Part shown: positions 12,258 through 23,360 of the stretch, piece by piece
Layout of the letters: every line of letters begins with the position of its first letter
Numbering within the stretch: position 1 is the stretch's first letter
Assembly: GCA_030180135.1 (NCBI GenBank)
Contig: CM058235.1
Span: 92,542,535-92,606,534, forward strand
Reading direction: 5' to 3'
DNA: 64,000 nucleotides
Source of the DNA: Orychophragmus violaceus
Lineage: Eukaryota; Streptophyta; Magnoliopsida; Brassicales; Brassicaceae
Notes under the pieces: generated by a model
Told to the model about the DNA's origin: nothing
The model's database searches: none
Seen by the model: only the letters and a program-made list of their open reading frames with translations
Made by a program: the position numbers and the translations under genes

Positions 12258-13489
12258 TGATATATCATGGTTTTTTCTAGTTTTAGACCATGATATAAGT
12301 ATGTTTTAGAGTCTATTTGTATTTCTTTAGAGTCTTTTACAGGTCTTATTAGGTACACGCACGTTTGGAGCAGAAGTGGAGATGTTGGGGCTATTTGGTG
12401 CATTTTGGAGAGTTGACCCGAGAGGAGAAGCTCACTGTCCAGAACAGACGAGTGCGTCGATCGTTGCATATCAGCATCGATCGATGCACAGCGCGAATGG
12501 GCCAGACTCGGCGAGATTAATGAAGTTACGAGATATTGCAGAGTTGCCCAGAAGTTCCAGATATTTACACAGAATCCCCAAGACGTGACTATTTAATTAG
12601 GTTTTTAGATCAGATTTTAGATACGCTTTCAAAACGCTTTCAAAACGCTTTGAGAACGCAATTCATACTTTGAGCTGAGAGTTTTAGAGAGATTTTGGGG
12701 CTGATCTGAACCTGTACTTCATCTTGTATTTGGAGAAGATTTCGAACCCCTTTACTTCTTTTATATCTTATATGCAATTTATTCATCATATGATTATGTT
12801 TACATTATCTATGTCTGAGTAGATTCCTAGTTAGGTTTAGGGTTTCTCATAGGGATTTCATGACTTGTTAGATTAAATTAATTCAGTAAGGATTCATAAC
12901 TTATCTGTTCTTCAATCTAAATTGTGTTTAATGCTAGTTCTAACCTGATCACTTAGAATCTAGATCTTAGGTTGCTAAATACGACACGACGGTGTGGTTT
13001 AGAATCTGAACTATTTAGGTTGAGCAATTAAATTACTCGCAAAGGAATTTGGTTTAGTTTAATTGTGAACATATCGAACTTGGAATTAATACTGGTTTAA
13101 TCTGTTAGTAATTTCAAAGGAATTTGGATTGCTGCACTTAGACTTAGAGAATTCTCGCAACGACAGTTGGTTAATTCTATATTCGTGCTTTGAGTTCTAG
13201 AACTGTGCTTAATTAGATCCTGACTGAATGATTTGTCTGCTTGACTGATTTCCTGAGAACGCCTTAGACTTAGCGCTTTAAGTTAATTGTTTTCACAACC
13301 AATCCTGCTATCTGATTTACTCTCTTGCTTGCTTTTTAATTACATCACATTGCTTTCATTCTAGTTTAATCTCGACTGTTCTAATTTCTATCGTTGACCG
13401 GAGTCTCTGTGGATTCGATACCTAAGTACTACATCTGCATATATGTGCACTTGCAGTAGTATAGGATTAAAACTTCTAGATCGATATCA
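12258..13489 (+). repeat. El-2 5' LTR
   Basis: TGATATATCATGG to GATCGATATCA. Homologous to the El-1 LTR but clearly diverged. It has the CGATCG pair at 12458 and 12478, the same relative place as in El-1. Confidence 0.95.
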
Positions 13490-13494
13490 AGTTT

Positions 13495-13512
13495 TGGCGC
13501 CGTTGCCGGGGA
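13495..13512 (+). other. El-2 primer binding site
   Basis: TGGCGCCGTTGCCGGGGA, identical to that of El-1 (tRNA-Asp type). Confidence 0.9.
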
Positions 13513-13611
13513 CTCTTTTGAGTCTCCGATAGATTGGAACCTAGGGTTTAGACTAGGATTTTTTTTAGTTACTGGTTTTTCTCTGTTTCTTCTCTGTCGA
13601 CAGGTTCATAA

Positions 13612-13705
13612 TCGCATTGTATCGAACGTTGCACATCTTGTGTCGATCGTTACTAGGCGATTGGAGTTGAATCGATCGTTGCACTGTTAGCATCGATCGT
13701 TGCTG
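13612..13705 (+). repeat. El-2 leader motif array
   Basis: Four CGATCG-type motifs, the first degenerate (TCGAACG), in the same arrangement as the El-1 leader, immediately before the gag start. Confidence 0.85.
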
Positions 13706-13723
13706 AGCGATTACAGACGGTTT

Positions 13724-15604
13724 ATGCCTGCGCGTGAAACCAGAAGTAATCCGGATTCGAACCTCGTTAACCTACAACTTGAAGAACTTGCTAAACTAGA
13801 GAGGACCAACAGAAGAGAAAGAAGAGCAAGAATGGTTCAAGAACGTCTGATTCTGATACCCGATGCTCAAGGTACCCTCAGGGACCGAGATGACAATCCG
13901 TACAATGCTGCTGGGCATAGGATTGATGCTGAAGATAATGTAATCCTTGATCCTCCTGGAAAACAACAGGAGCAGAACCAAGGCCAAGGACAGGCCCATG
14001 GTAGACAGATGGTAGTCCATGAGAGGGCTTTAGCTGACTACAACAGATCGGACGAGTTTCATGCCAACCGGTCAGATCTTTTACCTCCTGATTTTCAGAG
14101 GAACGATTTTGAGATCAAGACCATCTACTACACTCTCCTGAAGCAGAATGCCTTTCATGGGCATCCGACTGAGCAGCCTATGGATCACATAGATCAGTTT
14201 GAGGACATAGTCACCGGTATGAAATATGATGGAGTGAACTATGACTATCTGTTCCTCAAGCTTTTCCCCTACTCTCTCGCTGGAGATGCTGCTGCGTGGC
14301 TGAAACAACTTCCACCTGGGAAGTTTGAGACATGGGATGCTGTGAAGAGCGAGTTCCTGAGACATTTCTATAATGATGCTCGCTCGGATCAGTCTAGACA
14401 GGACATTCTTACTTTCTCTCAAGGTCCTGTAGAGCCTCTTAAGACTGCATGTATGAGATTCAAGAAGTACCAGCGTGATTGCCCACACCATGGATTTACT
14501 GAGGTAACATTGCTTGGTATCTTCTTTAGAGGCATAGATCTTCCATATCAGACTGCGCTGGATAATTCCAGCAATGCAAACTTCAACATTAGGACTCATG
14601 CGCAAGCTAAGCAACTGATAGAGAACTTAGTGAGCAGCAATAGCTGCAAGACTACTGATGAGAGAAGGAAGAAGTCCGGTGGAAATGTGGAGAATTCAGA
14701 GATTGCTGATATTAGATCTAAGCTGGACACTGTCTGTAATCTTCTAGCTGGGAAGAAGGCAGTCCATTTTGCTCAAGATGTTGAGGTAGTTGGAGCTGAG
14801 GAAGAGAACCAAGAAGAGGATGTGAACTACATTAGTGGTTCCGGATTCCAAGGGAATAGGTTTGGAAATCAGTCTGGGAATAGGTTCTTCAATGGAGGAC
14901 AGAAGAGTGCTTTCAACAGCAATCAAAACTCTTCTGGATTTGGACAGACTAGTGGTTTTCAGAAACCTTTAGGACAAGGTAACCAAAGGACCTATGGATC
15001 TTCATCTTATCAGACTCCTCCTACTGCTAGTGCTCATGAGAGCAAGGTGGAGGCTATGATGGAGCAGTTGCTAGAAGGACAAACCAAGATTGATGTGGAC
15101 TGCAACAAGAAGTTGGATGCGGTTTATGAGGACCTTAATGGGAAGTTTGAGTCTCTAAACACTCATGTGAAGCAGTTGGACACTCAGGTGAGCCAGATCT
15201 CTAGTTCTGTTAAAGGAAAAGGAGTAGCAGACACCCATATTAAGGCCTGGTCAGTGTACGTTGATGATGGATCACACTTAGGTGAAAGATTCGAGCTAAA
15301 CACAGCTGAACTGGTAGAAGAGACCGAAATTTTGGATTTTGAAGAAAATCTCTCGGGTGGAATCTGTGAAAATTCAACTGCATCGATCGATGCACCCCTA
15401 GCGTCGATCGTTGCATGGCGTGGACATACAGATTCACAGGATTCTTATGGCATTGATGCAGAGGCTGACTTGGAGCTTAATCGTTTGTTCCCTGGAGTGT
15501 CTGAGATTACTCAGCAGGAGATTTATGCACAATCTATCCGACTATATCCTAAAGTATCTGAAGTGATTCATCAAGAGATTGAAGAGCTTAAAATGCTAGA
15601 ATAG
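13724..15604 (+). CDS. El-2 Gag, long open frame
   Basis: A 626-codon frame starts at the ATG at 13724 (MPARETRSNP), the first methionine after the leader array and the same place as in El-1. It has a basic N-terminus (NRRERRARM), the Ty3/Gypsy gag core at about residues 155-260 (DHIDQFEDIVTGMKY, SLAGDAAAWLKQLPPG, FYNDARSDQSRQDILTF), a Gly/Asn/Phe-rich region at about 390-445 and a coiled coil at about 450-510. No CCHC knuckle is present, as is common in Athila-type Gag. Paired CGATCG motifs at 15384 and 15405 code for ASIDAPLASIVA. It ends at TAG 15602-15604, where El-1 has AAG, so the original product probably continued into the protease. It would assemble particles; expression is unknown. 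Confidence 0.85.
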   Translation: MPARETRSNPDSNLVNLQLEELAKLERTNRRERRARMVQERLILIPDAQGTLRDRDDNPYNAAGHRIDAEDNVILDPPGKQQEQNQGQGQAHGRQMVVHERALADYNRSDEFHANRSDLLPPDFQRNDFEIKTIYYTLLKQNAFHGHPTEQPMDHIDQFEDIVTGMKYDGVNYDYLFLKLFPYSLAGDAAAWLKQLPPGKFETWDAVKSEFLRHFYNDARSDQSRQDILTFSQGPVEPLKTACMRFKKYQRDCPHHGFTEVTLLGIFFRGIDLPYQTALDNSSNANFNIRTHAQAKQLIENLVSSNSCKTTDERRKKSGGNVENSEIADIRSKLDTVCNLLAGKKAVHFAQDVEVVGAEEENQEEDVNYISGSGFQGNRFGNQSGNRFFNGGQKSAFNSNQNSSGFGQTSGFQKPLGQGNQRTYGSSSYQTPPTASAHESKVEAMMEQLLEGQTKIDVDCNKKLDAVYEDLNGKFESLNTHVKQLDTQVSQISSSVKGKGVADTHIKAWSVYVDDGSHLGERFELNTAELVEETEILDFEENLSGGICENSTASIDAPLASIVAWRGHTDSQDSYGIDAEADLELNRLFPGVSEITQQEIYAQSIRLYPKVSEVIHQEIEELKMLE

Positions 15605-16375
15605 TTTGGTGAAGAGTTAGATGAAAGTCCACCTTCTGATGATCCACCCTATCACCCTTGTGTGCAGAGATACTTGGGTAAGATGTTACCTATGGATGAG
15701 GAGCTGAAGGATTGGGTGATAGTAGTTCCCATGCATGTCAGTGAGGTGTTGTTGACCAAGATCCCAAAGAAGCTGCCCGATCCTGGTGTGTTTGTACTGA
15801 GTTGTTCTATCTTTCAGGATGGTTTTAAGCGTTCTCTGTGTGATCTGGGAGCTGCTGGAAGTCTTATGCCATACTCTGTGGCAGAGAATCTGGGAATGAC
15901 GGATTTTTTGCCTACTAGGACCTCTCTTGTCCTAGCTGATCAGTCTATAAGAATTCCAGAAGGAGTTCTTGAGGACGTCCCAGAAAGAGTAGGAAACTAC
16001 TTGGTTCCGACTGACTTCTTGGTGCTGAAGTACAACAGTGATCCTGACGATGCCTTGATACTTGGAAGGCCATTTTTAGCTACAGCTGGAGCGGTTATAG
16101 ATGTGAAGCATAGTTTGATTGACCTCCATCTGGGAGATGACACACTTCACTTTGAGATGGATAAGCTGCGCAAGCCGCAGATTGATGGTCAAAACTTCAC
16201 CATTGGAGATGGAGATGGAGAGCAGACAACTAAGACATTGGTTCCTGATCCTGGAGATCATCGCATTCCATCTTACCTTGGACAAGTTCATTCTGATACG
16301 GCATACTCTCCGCCATGGATGAGGAGACTTGAACAGAGGCAAACAAAGTCTCTGTCAGGATCTCCCGGTGCCTGA
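15605..16375 (+). pseudogene. El-2 retropepsin-like domain
   Basis: In the same frame as gag, after its TAG, and open to TGA 16373-16375. The active-site region reads DLGAAGSLMPYSVAENLGM and a later segment LILGRPFLATAGAVIDV matches the retropepsin flap-to-C-terminal region. Without read-through of the TAG it would not be made. El-1 has the same domain behind a different stop codon, so the two breaks are independent. The end, MRRLEQRQTKSLSG, matches El-1. Confidence 0.8.
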
Positions 16376-16418
16376 TTCTTGTTCGTCCGGTCAAGCTAAT
16401 GACATTAAACAAGCGCTG

Positions 16419-16436
16419 AGTGGGAGGCAACCCACT
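16419..16436 (+). other. El-2 conserved hairpin after the gag-pro stop
   Basis: AGTGGG, loop AGGCAA, CCCACT. Same place and loop as El-1, with one compensated base pair. Confidence 0.65.
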
Positions 16437-16544
16437 GTTAGGTTTTAGTATTTTTATTTTTGATTTTTAGTATTTTTCTTAGGAACTTACGTTTTGATTT
16501 TGTTTTGCCAAGTTCTTAGATACAGAACTCGAGTCTAGAGATGT

Positions 16545-17260
16545 GTGACGATCGTTGCTTATTATCTAACGGTCGTTGCAGGGAGATTTGACGAAGAGAT
16601 GGGATCGCCTTGTGATGATCATTGCGGCCCTGTGCAACGGTCGTTGCAAATGGTTTAAATTGCCAAATTAAGGTATGCGCGCTAAACCGGAATCAATTTG
16701 GTTCAATAGCGTCGATCGTTGCAACCTTGTATCGATCGTTGCTCCCTCGACCCAGGTAAGTGCCTTAAACCCTTTTATCTTCTCTTCTTCTTCACTTCGC
16801 CGTCCGTACAACCGAGACTCCTATCGCCTAAATATATCATTTCTTCATCATTCTTGCTGATTCAAAGTGCTATTATACTTGTTTTGCTTGCTCTATCTAG
16901 TCCTTTAACCCATTTCAAGCGAATCCAAGGTAATGTACCTCATTTTCATGATTTTCGGATTCAATTTTAGGGTTTTTGGAATTAAGAGATTTTGGTTTGA
17001 GAATGATGATTCCGTGCTGATATTAGCTTGATTTAGGTCGATTTGTGATGAATGCATGCTGATTATGGGCTTGATTTACGATTTTAGGCACGAATTGAGA
17101 ATTACATGTCGGCTGTAAAATCGCCCTGCAACGATCGATCCACTAGTGCAACGGTCGTTGCTTTGCGATTTTAGGGATTTGTTCGATACTGTGGGATCGC
17201 CTTGCAACGATCGATGCTTCAGTGCAACGGTCGTTGCTTCGCGATTTCACAGAGAGATTT
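16545..17260 (+). repeat. El-2 spacer with CGATCG-type motifs before the env-like gene
   Basis: No coding is visible. Motif pairs occur at 16713/16733, 17132/17152 and 17208/17228 (each 20 bp apart), with further single copies near 16548-16645. Some copies read CGGTCG. The stretch ends in GCAG just before the env-like ATG, which could act as a splice acceptor for a subgenomic RNA; this is inference. Confidence 0.7.
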
Positions 17261-17294
17261 CCGAGACTTACATGTTTATTTTTCTTAATCGCAG

Positions 17295-18785
17295 ATGCCT
17301 CCTCGACAAACTCGTAAACGCAGAGCCACCGCCGCAGCTGCTACAGCTCATCATGCTCCACCACCAGAGTGGTTCCATTGAGACTCAGATCCACCTGCGG
17401 ACTATCAGAGAGTCCAAGCAGCGATACAGCCACCATGGCCTAGAGCAGATAAGCAGTTGATTCCGACAGATAGGGTCTGGGACATGAAGATTGATGATCT
17501 CCTCAAGACCGACACTTTCACAGAGCGGCCTTTACTTGACCATTGGGATGAGTTTGATACATTGCTCTACAATGGTTGGTGCGGCATGACACTTAAGCCA
17601 ACCAAGTTTGCATATTATTCGACTTGTAAGAGTCTGGGTATCGATGAGCAGGTTCTTACATTGTGTAAAGGCATTGGTCTGGGGACAATGCCTATGCAGC
17701 CTCATGAGATGTACCCTGAGTTGGTGAGACAGCTGCTAGCCACTTGCAGAGTGATTTACCCTACCCCAGACAGCAGGAAGGCTTCAGGAGGTTTCTTTAC
17801 CTTCATGTGCTTAGGATGCAGGTATTAGATTCCCCTTCTCGATATTTGTAGGATTTATGGATTCAGCACTGAGCCTGCGCTTATTGATATGTCCCTTCCG
17901 TGGGATGTGGATGAGACTTAGTATTTCTGGGAGTGTATTGGCACTGGTCGATACAACTCGAGAACCACACCGGTGATTCAGGTTAGGCATCCGGTTCTTA
18001 GATACGTCTTGCGCATCTTGGGATATACTCTGTTGTGCAAGTTTGAAGCCAACAAGATGCGTAAGAACGAGATGGAGATGTTGTTCATTGGACTGAGGGA
18101 CCAGTTTGAGGATACAGTTCTGAGAGATCCCACTAAGGGACTCAACTTGGGAGCTGTCTTTGCTCACCATTTATGCGATCTGCAGAAGAAGCCATTTGAT
18201 GGTGTGGGCACTGAGAGAGTAGGGAGTCTACTTACTCCCATTTTCAGACATTGCAGGATTCCCTTAGAGGGAACGGAGCGTAGTGACAGCATGGAGTTCC
18301 TTGATTTCAGCCATCTGCAGAGTGCTACATGGCTGAAGGAGGGACGTGTATGGGTCTATTATGACCCTGCCACAGTCAAGTGTGGTGTGGATCTTCCTGC
18401 TCCTGGTCTTACACAGGTTGATACGCTGGATGCCTTGAGGTTCCAGCCTCCTACGAGCGAGCAGCGCAGAGTCTCTTCTATGGCTCATCCGCTGGGAGAG
18501 CCTTCTACACGAGCTTCTACCTCCTCTGCGCCTGCACCTGCTGCCCCTGTCGATGACATCAGACCTTTTCCCGAGCCTACGATGCCTTATGGTGATATGT
18601 CTGAGGCAGAATGGAGAGAGCGCTCGGATGGTATTCTACGGGTCGTCTGGAACTTCATGCGTACCTTCACTTGTAGGAGTCAGCCACAGATACCCCATCC
18701 AGGACCTTCTCGACGCAGACGACGCTCTCCGACTCCAGGTTCTTCGAGTGGTACTGATCCTCATGCTGGGATGGATGACGAGTGA
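17295..18785 (+). pseudogene. Athila ORF-1 / env-like gene, broken
   Basis: The first ATG after GCAG gives a basic start (MPPRQTRKRRATAAAA), followed by TGA at 17379. The same frame reopens and reads LIPTDRVWDMKIDDLL, PTKFAYYSTCKSLGID and later YPTPDSRKASGGFFTF, the pattern of the Arabidopsis Athila ORF-1 family (Pfam ATHILA), which occupies the env position in Athila elements. A frameshift near 17820-17850 and a TAG in GDVDET*YFW follow. The C-terminal half is open from 17973 to TGA 18783-18785 and ends in a proline/serine/arginine-rich tail (SRRRRRSPTPGSSSG). No clear signal peptide or transmembrane helix is visible. The role of the family is not established. It is odd that it survives where pol is absent. 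Confidence 0.75.
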
Positions 18786-20180
18786 GAGTAGTGACTTCTC
18801 TAGACATTCGGTTATGTATTCTCTTATTTTTTCTTCTTCTTCTTGCATTTTTCTTTTGATTTCCTTAGGATGTTTATGTTTGGATTGTGTGTTTGCATTG
18901 AGACTATTAGTTGCTTTGATTTTGCCTGTTTTCAGTGTTTTTCAGCTTGCAGGTTCGAAAATTTGGATTTTCTCACGTACTAACCTGCTAACTTGCTGAC
19001 TAATCCGAGAAATCGCAGTGCGTCGATTGACACACCATTGTGTCGATCGTCACAACACGAGAAATCGCATTGCAACGATCGTTGCGGTCCTGAGCAACGA
19101 TCGACACACGACGAAGAATCGCCTAGCAACGGTCGATACATTTATGTAACGATCGATGCATGTGCGACAGAGGTAAAAATCAGACAGAACTCAACACATC
19201 CATTAACTAGTTTTCTTTCTTTTTACCAATCCATCGACACTACTGGGGGCAGTGTGTCTTAAGTGTGGGGGAGGTGCTACTGACTTTATCTTTCTGTTTT
19301 TTTAGAGTCAGTCAGTTTTTCAAAATTTGTTTTATCGAGTCAAAATAGTTTAAGTAAGAAACAATGATTTTTTGAGAAGATTAATAGCACTTGCAGGAAC
19401 TTAAGTAACCATTGGGATGAAGTTGCAGGACAATCTATGACTATTAGAAAACCCAGACACGGATCAGCCTACTAAGAACACCCACATCACTTCAGGTATC
19501 AGAGGATCCTTTTACTGACTTCACCTTAATACTGACTTAATTTTCTCACCTAAGGGATTGGTATACCTTGAGTCGGATTCCTTTGTTAGTTCTGACACAG
19601 CCTGTAAACCTGTCATATTTGGTTCCCTTCTACCCTTCCATAAAGAAAAAAAAAGATAATAAACTGAGGATGAGTTAGTAACTCCGAAGTGGTCTCTGGG
19701 AGTAGTAGCTACAACTATCATATCCTGTGCATCCATGGAATGTGTCCAAAGTACACCCCAAAACGGGAAGAACACTGATAAAAAAAATAAAATGATACCC
19801 AGTGGGGAAAAATCAGTTGTTAAGGAAGGGAAAAGAGAAGAAAGGGACCGGAGAAAGATAGTATGGTGGTCTAGAGCTGACAAGGTAAGAGTCCATGTGC
19901 CCTTTGATCGATAATCCTTAGGTGAGACCGCACTTAAATACTCGCAGAAGTCAGTAGGGTGAATTTGAATGCGTGAATGTGATTGTGGAGTTTACTTAGG
20001 ACAGTTGCTAAGTGTGGGGGAAGTATATGTTGGTCTTGATGTCTGCAGGTGAAATCTTTCATGTGGCTTGCTAAGGGGAATCTGAGTGTTGTTGCTTCTA
20101 GGACAAAAAGAGTTTCTGAAAGTTTTCAAACCTCTTCACCATGTCTAGTTCTTTGTTTTGCTTGAGGACAAGCAAAGGCT
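18786..20180 (+). other. El-2 3' non-coding region
   Basis: No coding. CGATCG-type motifs at 19044, 19076, 19098 and about 19150; purine tracts at 19261 and 20010. Blocks from about 18990 onward align with El-1 9470-10661. Confidence 0.8.
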
Positions 20181-20194
20181 AAGTGTGGGGGAGT
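20181..20194 (+). other. El-2 polypurine tract
   Basis: AAGTGTGGGGGAGT directly precedes the 3' LTR. Confidence 0.85.
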
Positions 20195-21431
20195 TGATAT
20201 ATCATGGTTTTTACTAGTTTTAGACCATGATATAAGTATGTTTTAGAGTCTATTTGTATTTTTTTAGAGTCTTTTACAGGTCTTATTTGGTACACGCACG
20301 TTTGGAGCAGAAGTGGAGATGTTGGGGCTATTTTGTGCATTTTGGAGAGTTGACCCGAGAGGAGAAGCTCACTGTCCAGAACAGACGAGTGCGTCGATCG
20401 TTGCACATCAGCATCGATCGATGCACAGCGCGAATGGGCCAGACTCGGCGAGATTAATGAAGTTACGAGATATTGCAGAGTTTCCCAGAAGTTTTAGATA
20501 TTTACACAGAAGCCCCAAGACGTGACTAGGCTATTTAATTAGGTTTTTTGATCAGATTTTAGATACGCTTTCAAAACGCTTTCAAAACGCTTTGAGAACG
20601 CAATTCATACTTTGAGCTGAGAGTTTTAGAGAGATTTTGGGGCTGATCTGAACTTGTACTTCATCTCGTATTTGGAGAAGATTTTGAACCCCTTTACTTC
20701 TTTTATATCTTATATGCAATTTATTCATCATATGATTATGTTTACATTATCTATGTCTGAGTAGATTCCTAGTTAGGTTTAGGGTTTCTCATAGGGATTT
20801 CATGACTTGTTAGATTAAATTAATTCAGTAAGGATTCATAACTTATATGTTCTCCAATCTAAATTGTGTTTAATGCTAGTTCTAACCTGATCACTTAGAA
20901 TCTAGATCTTAGGTTTCTAAATACGACACGACAGTGTGGTTTAGAATCTGAACTATTTAGGTTGAGCAATTAAATTACTCGCAAAGGAATTTGGTTTAGT
21001 TTAATTGTGAACATATCGAACTTGGAATTAATACTGGTTTAATCTGTCAGTAATTGCAAATGAATTTGGATTGCTGCACTTAGACTTAGAGAATTCTCGC
21101 AACGACAGTTGGTTAATTCTATATCCGTGTTTTGAGTTATAGAACTGTGCTTAATTAGATCCTGACTGAATGATTTGTCTGCTTGTCTGATTTCCTGAGA
21201 ACGCCCTAGACTTAGCTCTTTAAGTTAATTGTTTTCACAACCAATCATGCTATCTGATTTACTCTCTTGCTTGCTTTTTAATTACATCACATTGCTTTCA
21301 TTCTAGTTTAATCTCGACTGTTCTAATTTCTATCGTTGACCGGAGTCTCTGTGGATTCGATACATAAGTACTACATCTGCATATCTGTGCACTTGCAGTA
21401 GTATAGGATTAAAACTTCTAGATCGATATCA
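20195..21431 (+). repeat. El-2 3' LTR
   Basis: TGATATATCATGG to GATCGATATCA, 5 bp longer than the 5' LTR because of an indel near 20528. Followed by GATTG. Confidence 0.95.
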
Positions 21432-21436
21432 GATTG

Positions 21437-23355
21437 CATACCCGTTAATAACATGTTTAGTTGTTTGGTAATTAAATGGACGTTTAATGATAAACCGGTT
21501 AGGATCGAATAAGCATGTTAGGGTTTGAGAATTAAAAGGTTAATTGATTGTGTGCCGTTAGGTTGCTAGTAATAATTGTTTGATGCATTCATATAGACAC
21601 TGTTGATTAGGACCGTATATGCATATATATGTACTAAGAACGAGAATGAATGAATTTATATACGGGAATTAAGATGGACTTAAAATACGAGTTAAACCTA
21701 AACGAACTTATAGAATATTATAACGGGATTGGGACTTAGGTTTAATAGCGAGAAAGGGTAATAAATGAAGTTAATTAATAATGAGACGTCGGGGAGTTAG
21801 TAAGTTTACTAACTCTAAACCGACGGATCGAGGAGTTATTAAAAGACACCTAGAATGAGTCAAGTAAGAGTGGTGTGTTTATTAAGCCGTCTACGGGTTA
21901 GCAATCCGCTAACCCAAGGTAGCAGATAATACCGGATTAAAAGATTTAGAAACCCTAATAAGCATGCTTGTGTGGTTTGTTGTGATTGATTGCGATTGCG
22001 TGATTAGTGTGTTGTTGCTGTGAGTTTGATGTGCAGGTTGTTAGACTGCTCGGTGTTGGGCCGAGCAGTATTTGTGGACACTTACTCCGGTCACGGGACC
22101 GGGTAAGTTAGTTGGTGCTGACTAGGTATCTTACCTAGTCAGAGCGGTGGTAATAGTAGTGTAGCGGCTTGCGGAATGGTTGGGGATTCTTTTATTTTGA
22201 TGTTGACTGCGTGATCTGTGTTAGAGTCCCAGCGAGTCTGCATGTTTACATTTCTACACTAGGACTCTAGGGTGCATTAGATTCCGCAAGCCTAGGTTTT
22301 GTTTACGTTCCGGTACTTCCGACCCGATTGGATCCTCGGATTTTACCTAATCGGATCATGGTGATTCCGGTTATGGTGTTAACCTACTGGGTGACGCCGG
22401 TAGGTGTGTGATTCGGAGAATACGGGGTCATGTCCTAGGGCCAAATCACATGGAAACTCTGTCTATCTAGGGGTAGTTCGAGTCACCGCGTATCGATGGA
22501 CGGAGAACGGTGTCCTATTCGTGGGACCTTGTGTACACGTCTAGGAGTCGTGGGTTAGTTACCAAATAGGTAACGATGTAAACACGTGGAAGTTTCCGAG
22601 ATCGTAGGGCCCAGTGTTGTTTGTTATTTCTTTTATTGCGCGTTAGATAGATCGAGGACATGTGCCGCAGTGCCTTCGATTTCCCTAATTCTCCTTATCT
22701 TTGGCATTGATTGTGTGTGTGGGTTGATCACGACGTGGTAGTGCGTGATCGACCATTTATTCCTCTTGATTGTTGTTTTGGGTTTTGGGGCGGGAATTTG
22801 TAGCCTTTAGATAGATTAGAAGCCATTAGTGGGGAGCCGATTCACTGGGTGATCTTAGATCGCTCATTAGACTCTTTTTGTGTTTTTCAGGTTTAGCAGC
22901 GACGGACGCGGGAGGTCCTCGGTGTAGCTTCGGGATCGCTTGTGACGGGATTTGATTCGGGGTTTTGGATATTTTATTTCGGTTCGGCATTAGCGCCATT
23001 TCGTGTTTCTGATTGATTGTATGTTTATAGCGATGATTGTTTGTAAAACCCTATAAACGTTGTATTCAACGTTTGATTACTTAAAAATGAAATTGTTTCC
23101 CTGATATGAGGTTTTAGTCCGAACCGACACAACTCATTGAAGTAGTGCAAGTAGTACTGTTTGTACTATGGAAATGAGGATAGCGAGGTCAAAGACAGAT
23201 TGGTGCGAGCCTTTGTCTCAAACCGATCTATCTCTGGCTTCGTCCTGTAGCGAACTTTTCCTGTTTGACTTGCTCGGGTTCGAGCGGTCATGTTCTTGTT
23301 TGATTGTTGACCGGTCAGCTCGACAGTCAGCGGAGAACGGGAAAGGGGCGTTACA
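21437..23355 (+). repeat. Outer LTR, distal segment
   Basis: The unique distal part of the long LTR, with no open frame of note. It includes GTGATCGACC-rich and AAACCCTATAAACG blocks and ends GGGGCGTTACA at the TTAAT duplication. The word ATGTTCTTGTTTGATTG at 23289 is the one also found at the end of copy A. Confidence 0.7.
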
Positions 23356-23360
23356 TTAAT

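Larger units (their letters stand above)
12258..21431 (+). mobile_element. El-2, non-autonomous Athila-type element with an env-like gene
   Basis: LTRs of 1232 and 1237 bp are flanked by GATTG (12253-12257, 21432-21436). I count roughly 28 substitutions and one 5-bp indel between them by eye, so this copy is clearly older than El-1. The interior carries gag-protease (13724-16375) and an Athila ORF-1/env-like pseudogene (17295-18785). It has no reverse transcriptase or integrase between or after them. The gag-pro end and hairpin match El-1, which suggests that the family lost pol before these copies arose. Confidence 0.9.

Noticed and set aside
14081..14614. 177-codon minus strand frame.
   Set aside because: It is antisense to the conserved El-2 gag core.
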